The notes: generated by a model from the letters alone, not told the origin. Counted from the stretch's first letter, positions 27,175 to 36,195 are shown. The stretch is 64,000 nucleotides of DNA from Bacteroidales bacterium (GCA_017554305.1 JAFZIN010000030.1:124001-188000), one strand, 5' to 3'. A program made the numbers and translations.

Positions 27175-27236
27175 GAGAATCGAACTCCTATTTAGGGAAT
27201 GAGAATCCCTTGTCCTAACCGTTAGACGAATCTCCC
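27165..27236 (-). tRNA. tRNA-Glu(CTC)
   Basis: A 72-base minus-strand cloverleaf. D arm GTCTAACGGTTAGGAC is typical of tRNA-Glu, anticodon stem AGGGA/TCCCT encloses TTCTCAT (anticodon CTC), and the T arm AGGAG-TTCGATT-CTCCT is standard. The acceptor GGGAGAT/ATCTCCT has a G-T pair at 1-72. Its 3' end overlaps the end of scpB. Confidence 0.9.
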
Positions 27237-27265
27237 GTTGGTTCCCTTGGTGGGGAAATGGACTG

Positions 27266-27273
27266 CAAAGATA
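27266..27273 (-). promoter_or_regulatory. -7 box of tRNA-Glu
   Basis: Minus-strand TATCTTTG, 29 bases before the mature 5' end. Confidence 0.6.
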
Positions 27274-27336
27274 TGAAATTCTTTTAATTCTGCAAGTCCT
27301 TTTTTCTCTTTCCGCTGCGGCCGGGCAGCTGAGGAG

Positions 27337-27951
27337 CTACCTTACTCCCAGGGCGTAAAGGAAGTGGGAGAAGATTGCCGGGTGACAGATGATTGGGAAG
27401 ATGAAGCCGTAAACTGCTCCCCAGAAGTGGGCGGTGTGACCTATGTTGTCTCTGTTTCTTCTGGCCATCCACTGGCAGTAAATGAGGTAGAGCGGTGCAA
27501 AGATGTAGCCGGGAATAGGGACGGGGATGAAGTAGATGTAAATGCCTATTCTTGGGTCAAAAAGCACGGAGGCAAAGAGTACCGCAGATACTGCACCCGA
27601 TGCTCCGACCGCGTTGTAACTCTCTGTGTTCTTATATTTTACAAGGTCTGCAATAGAACTGATAACTATCGCGGAGAGATACATTAAAACATAAAGAACT
27701 ATGCCTAAGGGTTGTCCAAAGAAGAGGGTGAAGTATTGCTCTACATACGTTCCAAAGAAGTAGAGTGTGAGCATGTTAAAGAAGAGGTGTCCCCAGCTTC
27801 CGTGAACAAAGCCGTATGTGAGAAGGCGGTAGTACTGCCGGCGGTGGTAGGTGTTGAAGGCGTTAAAGAGGGTTCGACCCAGAAAGCCTTCTACATAAAA
27901 ACCTATTAGGCTGACAATTACAGTTGCGGCAATTAGAAAAATGGTGACCAT
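27337..27951 (-). CDS. Rhomboid family intramembrane serine protease
   Basis: A 204-residue protein with six predicted membrane spans. GHLFFNM (residues 54-60), the catalytic GASG with Ser118, and the catalytic His in HTAHFWGAVYG (about residue 175) are all present, so it should be active. Rhomboids cleave within or near substrate transmembrane segments. The ATG at 27951 is preferred to an extension from 27987 that would add a polar tail before the first span. It is divergent from the GHL10 operon. Confidence 0.9.
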   Translation of the reverse strand: MVTIFLIAATVIVSLIGFYVEGFLGRTLFNAFNTYHRRQYYRLLTYGFVHGSWGHLFFNMLTLYFFGTYVEQYFTLFFGQPLGIVLYVLMYLSAIVISSIADLVKYKNTESYNAVGASGAVSAVLFASVLFDPRIGIYIYFIPVPIPGYIFAPLYLIYCQWMARRNRDNIGHTAHFWGAVYGFIFPIICHPAIFSHFLYALGVR

Positions 27952-27998
27952 TGTGCTGTTTGAGTTGTTTGCTGTGCAAAGTTGCACATTATTTTTGG

Positions 27999-28006
27999 TA
28001 TATTTG
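27999..28006 (+). promoter_or_regulatory. -7 box of GHL10-MscS-LOG operon
   Basis: TATATTTG ends 24 bases before the ATG at 28031; a second TATTTTTG lies just upstream at about 27990-27997. Confidence 0.55.
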
Positions 28007-28030
28007 ACGGATAGAATAAAGTTGAGGCTT

Positions 28031-29599
28031 ATGAAACGTACAATTCTTTTGATTGTGGCAATTGTGGGATGCTTCTCTCTTCAGGCCAGAAAGAAAGAGG
28101 TGGATCCAAGAACCTTCAACGTCTCCAAAGACAGCGTTGTCTTTATGTCTGAGTTCAGAGGGGCGTGGCTCTCTACGGTGGAGAGTATAGATTGGCCAAA
28201 GGTGCGCATACTGCTTAAGGCTCAGACCAGAGCAGACGGTACGGTTGAGAAAAGTGGGGAGGTGAAGGCCAGAGTGGAGATGCAGAGAGACTCTCAAAAG
28301 AGGGCGCTGGTAAGCCTTATTACCAAGATTAAACGCAGCGGCTGCAACGCTGTTATGTTCCAGATAGTGAGCAACTCAGATGCGCTTTATCCTTCCAAGA
28401 TTCTGCAGTGGGCGCCAACACTTACAGATACTCCGGGCGAGGGTCCGGGATATGATCCGCTGGAGGTTGCTATTAAGACGGCTCACTCTTTGGGAATGGA
28501 GATTCACGGGTGGATTAATCCACTCAGAATTGGTAAGGTGACGCTTCCCCGTCGTGAGGATAATATATGCTATGTAAAGAAAAATCTGGTTCAGGAGCAT
28601 AACGGTATGCTCTACTGGGACCCTGGGTATGAGGAGGTTAAAGAGTACCTTGGGGCTCTTGCCACTGAGATTATGACCAAATATGATTTGGACGGATTGC
28701 ATATAGATGATTACTTTTATCCGTGGGGAGTTAAGGGAAAGGGAGAGCAGGTGAAGCCTAAGAAAAATGAGAAGGTGTGGAATGATGCAACGCTCTTTGC
28801 AAAATACGGAAACGGTAAGACGTTGGATGAGTGGAGAGAGAGCAACATTAATGACATTGTAAGGGTGCTTCACACGGCGGTTCACAAGGCAAAACCTAAC
28901 GCTGTGTTTGGTGTTTCTCCGGCCGGCAGACTGGTTAATACTCAGGACCTTTACGCAGATCCAATCAATTGGGCAAAAGAGGGAACCATAGATTATCTCA
29001 TTCCTCAAATTTACTGGCAGCACGGACATGAGATTGCAGACTTTAAGAAAGTTTTGGACAGTTGGGCGGGAATACTTGGAGATACTCCGGTGATTGCGGG
29101 TTTGGCTGCATACCGTTATCCGAGCAAGGCGTTTCCTTCTTTGGATGAGTTCAAGCTTCAGGTGGAGGAGTGCCGCGCCGCTCCTTACGCAACAGACGGA
29201 ACAGGATATAATGTTGTTGGAGAGTGCTGGTTCACAACGCATAACATCATTACAGACGAATTCACAAGTTATCTTTTGAATAACATTTATCAGGATGATC
29301 TGCCAACACCTTCTCTTGGAAGAGACAATTCTGATATAAGCGCACCGGAACTCACAAAGGTTGGCGGCTTGCTTCGCTGGAGTGAGGTAAAGGGTGCAGA
29401 TAACTATGAAGTTTACCGTTTGGTTGAGGTTCCGGGCAAGAAGACAGCAGAGGGAGGCCGTGTCTTTAAAGCGGTGAAAGAGAAACGTTTGCACGCTTTC
29501 TCCTTGGGCAAGATTGAGAGGGGTTTCAATTATTTTGTGGTGGCCGTTAAGGGCAGCCGCCGTTCAGAAAGAAGTAATATAATTTTCATTAAGGAATAA
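28031..29599 (+). CDS. GHL10 (DUF187) glycosyl hydrolase-like protein, secreted
   Basis: A 522-residue protein with signal peptide MKRTILLIVAIVGCFSLQA. The GHL10 barrel (about residues 38-400) opens with EFRGAWLSTVESIDWP and contains GYDPLEVAIKTAHSLGMEIHGWINPLR and YDLDGLHIDDYFYP. Homologues include E. coli DigH, which cuts denuded peptidoglycan glycan strands at the division site. A fibronectin-III-like C-terminal module follows. It is the first gene of a four-gene operon and a paralogue of the next gene, one base away. The upstream in-frame start at 27941 lies before the promoter. Confidence 0.9.
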   Translation: MKRTILLIVAIVGCFSLQARKKEVDPRTFNVSKDSVVFMSEFRGAWLSTVESIDWPKVRILLKAQTRADGTVEKSGEVKARVEMQRDSQKRALVSLITKIKRSGCNAVMFQIVSNSDALYPSKILQWAPTLTDTPGEGPGYDPLEVAIKTAHSLGMEIHGWINPLRIGKVTLPRREDNICYVKKNLVQEHNGMLYWDPGYEEVKEYLGALATEIMTKYDLDGLHIDDYFYPWGVKGKGEQVKPKKNEKVWNDATLFAKYGNGKTLDEWRESNINDIVRVLHTAVHKAKPNAVFGVSPAGRLVNTQDLYADPINWAKEGTIDYLIPQIYWQHGHEIADFKKVLDSWAGILGDTPVIAGLAAYRYPSKAFPSLDEFKLQVEECRAAPYATDGTGYNVVGECWFTTHNIITDEFTSYLLNNIYQDDLPTPSLGRDNSDISAPELTKVGGLLRWSEVKGADNYEVYRLVEVPGKKTAEGGRVFKAVKEKRLHAFSLGKIERGFNYFVVAVKGSRRSERSNIIFIKE

Positions 29600-29600
29600 G

Positions 29601-31127
29601 ATGAGAAAGTTTTTTAGTTTGGCTGCGGTAGTTTCCGCACTCTTTTCTATGAGCTTGCTTTCCGGTTGCGGAGGCGGTGGTTCAAAACCGTTGGATCCTA
29701 CTCCAACTCCTACTCCAACCCCCACTCCTACACCTTCCGCAGATAGTTACAAGTACAACAGTTCAAAAGACAAGATTATTCTTAACCACGAATTTCGTGC
29801 GGCGTGGCTTACCACCGTTGGCGGATATGACTGGCCGGATGGAGTTAAGGACGCTTCAGCTCAGCAGACTAATCTTAAGAACATGATTCACAGCATAAAA
29901 AGCGCCAACTGCAACGCTGTGGTTATGCAGGTTTGCTGCAACTCTGATGCTATGTGGCCCTCTTCTATTCTTCCGTGGAGTTCTGTTCTTACCGGAACGT
30001 TGGGCAAAGATCCCGGTTATGATCCGCTTGCTATTGCGGTTCAGACTGCTCACAATGACGGACTGGAAATTCACGCCTGGATGAATCCTCTCAGAATAGG
30101 TTCCACCTCTACCGTACGCCCTGCAAATCACCCGGCAGTTATGCACCCAGACTGGGTTCAGAAGTATGGTACCAACTACTATTGGGACCCGGGTAACCCG
30201 GAGGTAATCAACTATTTGAAGAGTGTTGCCGTTGAACTTATGACCAAATATGATTTGGACGGCCTCCATATTGATGACTATTTTTATCCCGATGGTTTGA
30301 AGGCAGATAAAAAAGAGTGGAACGATGACGCACTTTATGCTCTTTATGGCGGAGGGCTCACACTTGAAAAGTGGAGAGAGAGCAATATAAATAAAGTTGT
30401 AAAGGCTCTATATGACGGCGTTAAAGAGACCAAGAAAGATAAGATATTCGGAGTATCTCCGGCGGGCCGTCTTCCTCTTACACGATACCTCTATGCAGAT
30501 CCTGTTCAGTGGGTTGAGCAGGGAACGGTAGACTACCTTGCACCTCAGGTGTATTGGCCTCATTCTCACTCAACTGCGCCGTTCCTCTCAACAATGAACA
30601 CCTGGAAGGAAGTTACTCTTGCAGGCGGAGCTGAGAACCAGATTCCTGTTATAACGGGTCTTGCTGTTTACCGTCTTACGGAGACAGGATTCTCTCTTGC
30701 AGAATTCAAGCAGCAGGTTGAGGATTGCCGTAATGCAGACTGGGTTGTTGGAAACCTTTGGTTCCGCACAAAACATCTTCTTGCAAGTAACTTTGCGCCA
30801 TATCTGAAGAGTGATATTTACACACACGAATCTCTTGTTCCAAAACTGGGAAAGGGATTCAAGAGCAATACGGGAGCGCCGGCTGTTCCTTCTATTCAGG
30901 TGAGCGGCAAGAAGATAGAGTGGACTGCCGTTACAGGAGCGGAGGGTTACGCACTCTATGAACTTGTAAAGAAATCTTCTACCAGCAGTTCAACAACCTG
31001 GACTGCGGAACTTATTACTAAGGGAGAACTCCTGAGTTATCCGGGTACTTCCAAGAAGAATTATGCAGTAATTTCATACAACGGAAAGAACAGAAGCGCA
31101 CTCTCTGCCGTTGTTTACGTAGAATAA
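29601..31127 (+). CDS. GHL10 (DUF187) glycosyl hydrolase-like lipoprotein
   Basis: A 508-residue lipoprotein: signal with lipobox LLSGC (cysteine at about residue 23), then GGGG and a Pro-Thr repeat linker (about residues 32-45), then a GHL10 barrel starting HEFRAAWLTTVGGYDWP and including DLDGLHIDDYFYPDG. A C-terminal Fn3-like module ends the protein. It is a tandem paralogue of the gene upstream; the soluble/secreted versus lipid-anchored difference suggests two cell locations for similar peptidoglycan-type chemistry. Confidence 0.9.
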   Translation: MRKFFSLAAVVSALFSMSLLSGCGGGGSKPLDPTPTPTPTPTPTPSADSYKYNSSKDKIILNHEFRAAWLTTVGGYDWPDGVKDASAQQTNLKNMIHSIKSANCNAVVMQVCCNSDAMWPSSILPWSSVLTGTLGKDPGYDPLAIAVQTAHNDGLEIHAWMNPLRIGSTSTVRPANHPAVMHPDWVQKYGTNYYWDPGNPEVINYLKSVAVELMTKYDLDGLHIDDYFYPDGLKADKKEWNDDALYALYGGGLTLEKWRESNINKVVKALYDGVKETKKDKIFGVSPAGRLPLTRYLYADPVQWVEQGTVDYLAPQVYWPHSHSTAPFLSTMNTWKEVTLAGGAENQIPVITGLAVYRLTETGFSLAEFKQQVEDCRNADWVVGNLWFRTKHLLASNFAPYLKSDIYTHESLVPKLGKGFKSNTGAPAVPSIQVSGKKIEWTAVTGAEGYALYELVKKSSTSSSTTWTAELITKGELLSYPGTSKKNYAVISYNGKNRSALSAVVYVE

Positions 31128-31133
31128 AAAGTT

Positions 31134-34076
31134 ATGAAGAAACTATCCAAAGTGTTATTGGTTCTGATCCTCCTTTTTGGAGTGATCATGCCGGCTTCCG
31201 CCGTATTTGAGGAGCAAAATATGTCTCAGACACTCAGGGTGTTAAAGCATGAGCTGAAACATATTTACAACCGTACGGCCCGTTCTCAGCAAAGGATGAA
31301 ATCTTCCAGACAGATGCAGCAGAAACAGATGGTGCAGCTTATGGAAGACTGCAACGAGCTCTCTTTGATGCTCTACTCTCAGAAGCAGGACTTCACCTTT
31401 GACCTTACCCACGCTTTGGAAGAGGTTTCCAAACAGTACAGAAATTTCTCCACCCATCGCCGTCCGTTCGTAGCCATTATAAATCAGCTGGATATAGAGA
31501 TTGAGAGATATCGCAGATTGATTTATACTCTTAAGAGAATACCTCCGGTTCTGATTGATGAGGGTGCAGACTCTCTTCAGCAGGGTGATTCCACCATACT
31601 GCTTGCCAGTAAGTTACAGGAGGAGCTGGAACTTCTGCATGATAAGAATTTAAAGGATGAGAAGAAGGTTGTTAAAGAGAGGGTGGCAGAGAGAGAAAAA
31701 GAGATAGACTCTCTGGAGACGTTAGACAGTTTGGAGATTGCCTCCCGTTATCATCACAATAAAGCCAATCATGATACTCTTACAGGTTTGCAGAAGAGCG
31801 GCAAGTTCTTCAAAAACCTTGCTACAACGGTACTTACAGGAAAAGTGTCTGGCAAAAAGCCGGGCGGTTTGGAGTTAGGAAACCATCGTGAGGCAGAAGA
31901 AGATGATGATGACGATGATGACGACGATGACCTTGTTATGGATGTTTCCGCTGTAGATCCGGCTTTGGATTCTACCGCCTCTTCTGATGAATACATCTTT
32001 ATACTTAAGGGGACTGCTCTCAAGAACAGAGACAGTTGTATTGTTTATGCGGAGCAACTGCTTAAACTCTACGAAGATACAAGGTCTACCATTGTTATAG
32101 ACAGCATAAATTACAATGCTACCTGGCAGCAGCTGGAGTCTGCATATAACTATGCACAAGAGCGTTACAAGCAAGTGCAGAAGAAGATTTTTATTGAGGG
32201 ACAGACAAACTACTTTAAGATTATTCTTAATCCTGTACGCTACTTCAACCGTGCAAAAATGGATGCCAATGACAAGTGGGCTCCTACTACGGAAAGACAC
32301 GTGCACAGCCAGTGGAGTCCTCAGACAATTTTTGGACTTATCCTGTTTGTGCTCTTCTATCTGGGAATATCTATGCTGCTTAGCAACTTCCTGGTTAAGA
32401 GGTTAATGAAGAGGGTTAAATATTTCCGGAACGAGAATTTTAAAAAGCACGGAGTATGCCTGGTTCTTCTCTTCTCCGTTGTAATATTTGCAATAATTGT
32501 AACGGTTGCAATGCTCTTTACGGAGCAGAACTTTTTGGAGGTTGCAACCCGCCGTCTCATTGAGTACGCCTGGCTGCTTGCCGCCATTTTCCTCTCACTT
32601 GCAATTAGGGCCAGGGGAGAAATGGTTATTTACTGCCTGAGATCATACCTGCCAATTATGGTGCTGAGTATGGTGTTGATTTTCATAAGAATAACCTTTA
32701 TTCCAAACTCTTTAATCATACTCATTCTGCCTCCTATGTTCCTGATATTTACACTGTGGCAGAGCCGTGTAAGTACAAAGTACAGAAACAAACTGGAGTT
32801 CTCAGACAGCATGTATAACTTTATCTCTCTTGCCGTTATGCTGGCTGCTACCGTTCTCTCCTGGAGCGGATATGTGCTTATGTCTATTCTGGTGGTAATA
32901 ATGTGGACCTTCCAGCTTTCTGTGCTTCAGACTGTTACCGCTGTGCAGAATCTTCTTAAGAAGTATCACGACAGATATATGGTTAAGTGGAAGAGGGCAT
33001 ACGCTCTTTCTCACGATTATCTGATTAACAAGAAGATAAAGGGTTCTTACATTGAGGTAACCTGGTTCTATGACTTTGTAAAGATGGCTGTACTTCCGGC
33101 ATTCTCCGTATGGTCTATACCTCTCTGCGTCTATATGGCCTCCAATGTATTTGACTTATCTACAGTATGTTTGAACTACCTGAGCTATCCGTTCCTCAAC
33201 TATGATGTAATAAGTCTTTCCGTAAACAAGATATTGCTGGCTCTCTCACTTGCCTTTGTATTCCACTATTTGTGCTATCTTATAAAATCTCTCTTCAGAG
33301 CTTACAAGATTCGCTCTATTTTGGAGAAGACGGGCCAGAAATCTCTGCCGGAGAATATGGTAAACTTTACCCTCTCCAACTCCATTATAAGTTTTGCAAC
33401 ATGGGGCATTTACATAATTACGGTATTCTTCCTGCTGAAGATTCCGTCTAAGGCAATCTCCATTGTAGCAGCCGGTTTGGCTACCGGTATCGGTTTTGCG
33501 TTAAAGGATGTAATCAACAACTTCTTCTACGGCGTTTCACTTATGAGCGGAAGATTGAGGGTGGGAGATATTGTGGAGTGTGACGGAATACGCGGAGTTG
33601 TAGATACCATTACATATCAGAGTACAATGATAGAGACGGAGTACGGCAGCGTAATGGCTTTCCCTAATGCGGCTCTCTACAGCAAAAATTTTAAGAACCT
33701 TACCCGTAACCACGCTTACGAACTTCTCATACTTCCTATAGGCGTAAAATACGGCTCTGATGTTGAGAAGGTTAGAGTGGTTCTGAAGAAGGAGTTGATG
33801 AAACTAAATAAGAAAGACAAGTACGGAAGATCCGTTCTGGATCCTAAGTATGGAATAGTTGTTCGTCTTTCCGAATTTGGAGACAGTGCCATCATTATAA
33901 AGGTTTACCAGCAGGTTCTTGTGGAGGAGCGTTACCGCTATGCCGCCCTGGCAAACGAGACCATGTACAAAGCTCTGAGCGCTAACAACATAGAGATACC
34001 GTTCCCTCAGAGAGATGTTTACATTAAACAGGTTCCGGAAGCGGCTCCTGAACAGGCTCCGGAGGAGAAGAAATGA
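31134..34076 (+). CDS. Large MscS-family mechanosensitive channel
   Basis: A 980-residue protein: signal peptide (MKKLSKVLLVLILLFGVIMPASA), a coiled-coil-rich periplasmic domain (about residues 25-390), about ten transmembrane spans and a C-terminal MscS core. The pore helix is in VAAGLATGIGFALKDVINNFFYGV followed by the beta domain (RVGDIVECDGIRGVVDTI, about residues 808-825). The size is like MscK/YbdG-type channels that open on osmotic downshock. Ten consecutive aspartates (GAT/GAC run at about 31904-31933) interrupt the periplasmic domain. It starts six bases after the GHL10 lipoprotein; the LOG gene overlaps its stop. Confidence 0.92.
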   Translation: MKKLSKVLLVLILLFGVIMPASAVFEEQNMSQTLRVLKHELKHIYNRTARSQQRMKSSRQMQQKQMVQLMEDCNELSLMLYSQKQDFTFDLTHALEEVSKQYRNFSTHRRPFVAIINQLDIEIERYRRLIYTLKRIPPVLIDEGADSLQQGDSTILLASKLQEELELLHDKNLKDEKKVVKERVAEREKEIDSLETLDSLEIASRYHHNKANHDTLTGLQKSGKFFKNLATTVLTGKVSGKKPGGLELGNHREAEEDDDDDDDDDDLVMDVSAVDPALDSTASSDEYIFILKGTALKNRDSCIVYAEQLLKLYEDTRSTIVIDSINYNATWQQLESAYNYAQERYKQVQKKIFIEGQTNYFKIILNPVRYFNRAKMDANDKWAPTTERHVHSQWSPQTIFGLILFVLFYLGISMLLSNFLVKRLMKRVKYFRNENFKKHGVCLVLLFSVVIFAIIVTVAMLFTEQNFLEVATRRLIEYAWLLAAIFLSLAIRARGEMVIYCLRSYLPIMVLSMVLIFIRITFIPNSLIILILPPMFLIFTLWQSRVSTKYRNKLEFSDSMYNFISLAVMLAATVLSWSGYVLMSILVVIMWTFQLSVLQTVTAVQNLLKKYHDRYMVKWKRAYALSHDYLINKKIKGSYIEVTWFYDFVKMAVLPAFSVWSIPLCVYMASNVFDLSTVCLNYLSYPFLNYDVISLSVNKILLALSLAFVFHYLCYLIKSLFRAYKIRSILEKTGQKSLPENMVNFTLSNSIISFATWGIYIITVFFLLKIPSKAISIVAAGLATGIGFALKDVINNFFYGVSLMSGRLRVGDIVECDGIRGVVDTITYQSTMIETEYGSVMAFPNAALYSKNFKNLTRNHAYELLILPIGVKYGSDVEKVRVVLKKELMKLNKKDKYGRSVLDPKYGIVVRLSEFGDSAIIIKVYQQVLVEERYRYAALANETMYKALSANNIEIPFPQRDVYIKQVPEAAPEQAPEEKK

Positions 34077-34609
34077 GAATAGGCGTTTACTGTTCTGCAA
34101 ATCCAAACATAGACCCTGAATTCATCTCTGCAACAAAAGAGTTGGGCAGATGGATTGGAGAGAAGGGCCACTCCCTTGTGTGGGGTGGCTGCTCTCTGGG
34201 TCTTATGAACATAATCGGTGAGGAGGCAAAGAAGGCGGGTGCCCGCTGTATTGGCGTGTTGCCCAGAAAGATAGAGGAGCGGGGCAGAATCTTCAACGGC
34301 TTGGATCTCTGTATTCCCTGCCATACACTTTCAGACCGCAAGGATCTTCTTGTTGCAAACAGTGATATTACCATAGCCCTCCCGGGAGGAATTGGCACGT
34401 TGGATGAGGTGATGACTCAGTGCGCAGCCACTACCGTGGGCTACCATTCAAAGCCGGTTATTCTCTTTAATATCAACGGATTCTGGAATCCTCTCACTGC
34501 CCTTTTGGAGCACTTTGAGAAGGAGAATTTGATGAGGGGTAATTATCGCGATAGAATAAAAACAGCCTCTTCTGTTGCGGAGATTGAAAAAATTGTTGCG
34601 GCTCTTTAA
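34073..34609 (+). CDS. LOG family protein (TIGR00730-type nucleoside 5'-monophosphate phosphoribohydrolase)
   Basis: A 178-residue Rossmann-fold protein with the LOG signature PGGIGTLDE at residues 104-112 and an upstream VWGGCSLGLM (about 36-45). LOG enzymes release cytokinin-type bases or hydrolyse nucleotide 5'-monophosphates to base plus ribose phosphate. The start ATGA overlaps the MscS stop by four bases. Its 3' end overlaps the convergent amidase gene by four bases. Confidence 0.9.
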   Translation: MRIGVYCSANPNIDPEFISATKELGRWIGEKGHSLVWGGCSLGLMNIIGEEAKKAGARCIGVLPRKIEERGRIFNGLDLCIPCHTLSDRKDLLVANSDITIALPGGIGTLDEVMTQCAATTVGYHSKPVILFNINGFWNPLTALLEHFEKENLMRGNYRDRIKTASSVAEIEKIVAAL

Positions 34610-35400
34610 AGAACGGAAAACCGGTCTGCATCCTTAAGGACCGGAAACTTTGAGCGGAACCTTGCAAGTGCCTCCATATCAAGCTCTGCGGTAACTGCAC
34701 ACTCTGCTCCCTCTTCTGCCTCCGCCACGGTGTTTCCCAAAGCGTCTATGAGCATTGTTCCTCCAATGTACTGGCAGGCAGGATCTTTCCCAACCCTGTT
34801 AACGGCCAGAACATAGCACTGGTTTTCTATTGCTCTGGCAGGCAGAAGTTTGCGCCAGGCGGCAACTCTGCTTGCAGGCCAGCTTGCCACGTAGATGATT
34901 GCATCGTACTCCGGATTGTAGCCGCTGCCTGTGAGGCGGTTACGTACAAAGACGGGGAAGCGTACGTCATAACATACCTGCAGAAGAATCTTTACGCCGC
35001 GCCACTCAACAATCACTCTTCTCTCTCCTCCCGCAGAGTAGCGTTCATTCTCTCCGCCGTAGGTAAAGAGGTGGTGCTTGTCATACTGACGGAAACTATC
35101 GGGAGTAACAAAATAGAGGCGGTTATAGAAGCGTCCGTTCTCATCAACGGCCACACTTCCGCAAATGGCACAGGCGTTCTCTTTTGCCTGCTTTTTCATC
35201 CATTTAAGAGTAAAACATTCGCCATCCGCGTCTGCCTTCTCCGCAATACCATCCGGCGTGGTGGCAAAACCGGTGGAGAACATCTCCGGCAGAAGGTAGA
35301 GGTCACTCCCCGGGTTCTCCTTAATGATTTTCTCATTTGCGGCGGCATTCCCTTTGGGGTCTGCCCATAAAATATCTCGTTGAAGCAGCGTTACTTTCAT
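34606..35400 (-). CDS. Omega-amidase, nitrilase superfamily (YafV-like)
   Basis: A 264-residue C-N hydrolase with the Glu-Lys-Cys triad visible: E39 in LLPEMFSTGF, K108 in YDKHHLF and C143 in LLQVCYDVRFPVF. The YafV/NIT2 branch deaminates 2-oxoglutaramate and 2-oxosuccinamate, repairing toxic by-products of transamination. The RYSAGG and RNRL segments support that branch. It has no close partner genes. Confidence 0.9.
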   Translation of the reverse strand: MKVTLLQRDILWADPKGNAAANEKIIKENPGSDLYLLPEMFSTGFATTPDGIAEKADADGECFTLKWMKKQAKENACAICGSVAVDENGRFYNRLYFVTPDSFRQYDKHHLFTYGGENERYSAGGERRVIVEWRGVKILLQVCYDVRFPVFVRNRLTGSGYNPEYDAIIYVASWPASRVAAWRKLLPARAIENQCYVLAVNRVGKDPACQYIGGTMLIDALGNTVAEAEEGAECAVTAELDMEALARFRSKFPVLKDADRFSVL

Positions 35401-35420
35401 ACATCAAAGATACAAAATAG

Positions 35421-35497
35421 TGCGGCTAAAAAGGCGCTTATGCGCCCGGCACGGAGTGCCGTAATATACCTATAGGGGTGCCGAAGGCGGGGTTTAA
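35421..35497 (-). repeat. Interspersed hairpin repeat, copy C
   Basis: On the minus strand it reads ACCCCGCCTTCGG..., CACCCCTATAGG, TACGGCACTCCGTGCCG, GGGCGCATAAGCGCC, then TTTTTAGCCG. The last 40 bases are nearly identical to copy B (36341-36423); the first palindrome is shorter. Confidence 0.8.
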
Positions 35498-35499
35498 AA

Positions 35500-35540
35500 G
35501 AAAAAAGGATGGCCAAATACTTTTGGTCATCCTTCTTCTT
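35500..35540 (-). terminator. Intrinsic terminator of small membrane protein gene
   Basis: On the minus strand GGATGACCAAAA-GTA-TTTGGCCATCC followed by a TTTTTTC tract. Confidence 0.75.
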
Positions 35541-35553
35541 AAACGGCGCAGGA

Positions 35554-35943
35554 TTAGTTCTCCTTTGCAGCCTCCTCAACAGCCTCAGCAGCCTCTTCAA
35601 TCTGAGCAGCTGCGTTCTCAACAGCCTCCTGAGAGCTCTTGTCTGCCTCCTTAACAACCTCAGTAGCAAACTCTCCAAGAGCCTTTGTTACCTTGTTGTA
35701 TTTTGGAACCCAGTAGAGGTAGTAAACTAACAAGAAAATAACTGCCATAGCAACAGCAGCAATACCAAGACCCTTGTTCTTTCTGTTACCGAAGCATCCG
35801 ATAAGACCGAAGATCAAAGCCAGTGCAGCGAAAATCCATCCAATCACGTTGAGAAGAGGGATGAAAAGGAAAAGAATTCCCAAAACACCAAGTACGAATC
35901 CGGCAACAGCAAGTCCGTTACCTTTCTTTGCGGTTTCTTCCAT
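35554..35943 (-). CDS. Small DUF4190-like membrane protein
   Basis: A 129-residue protein with two or three hydrophobic segments (about residues 10-50 and 57-75; GLAVAGFVLGVLGILFLFIP, then GLIGCF) typical of DUF4190, then a highly charged Ala/Glu-rich amphipathic tail (about 85-129, AAAQIEEAAEAVEEAAKEN) likely to form a helix or coiled coil. Function unknown. It has a -7 box at 36024-36031, a leader of about 75 bases and a clear terminator, so it is monocistronic. Confidence 0.75.
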   Translation of the reverse strand: MEETAKKGNGLAVAGFVLGVLGILFLFIPLLNVIGWIFAALALIFGLIGCFGNRKNKGLGIAAVAMAVIFLLVYYLYWVPKYNKVTKALGEFATEVVKEADKSSQEAVENAAAQIEEAAEAVEEAAKEN

Positions 35944-36023
35944 AGTTAATTACACTTATTTGTGTCGTGCGCAACGTTTAGGTTTATACTTAATTGAACT
36001 AATTGTTTTCTACGTTAGCAGGG

Positions 36024-36031
36024 CAAATTTA
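36024..36031 (-). promoter_or_regulatory. -7 box of DUF4190-like gene
   Basis: Minus-strand TAAATTTG, about 80 bases upstream of the ATG. Confidence 0.5.
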
Positions 36032-36093
36032 TAAAAAATGTTTGATATATGTTCAAATAAAAGGTGAAACAACACCGAATTAAAAACTTTTTA

Positions 36094-36101
36094 TATATTT
36101 G
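36094..36101 (+). promoter_or_regulatory. -7 box of tRNA-Leu(GAG)
   Basis: TATATTTG, 11 bases before the mature tRNA 5' end. Confidence 0.6.
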
Positions 36102-36112
36102 CAGTCCCAAAT

Positions 36113-36195
36113 GCCCAGGTGGTGGAATGGTAGACACGCTACTTTGAGGGGGTAGTGCCAGAAATGGTGTGCAGGTTCGACTCTTGTCCTGGGCA
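36113..36195 (+). tRNA. tRNA-Leu(GAG)
   Basis: An 83-base class II tRNA: acceptor GCCCAGG/CCTGGGC, anticodon arm GCTAC-TTTGAGG-GGTAG (anticodon GAG), a variable arm of leucine type (TGCCAGAAATGGT) and T arm GCAGG-TTCGACT-CTTGT with weak pairing. CCA is not encoded. Confidence 0.92.

Noticed and set aside
28376..29494. Long (372-codon) minus-strand open frame
   Set aside because: It lies wholly opposite the GHL10 gene, has no promoter or recognisable domain, and its composition is that of a shadow frame.
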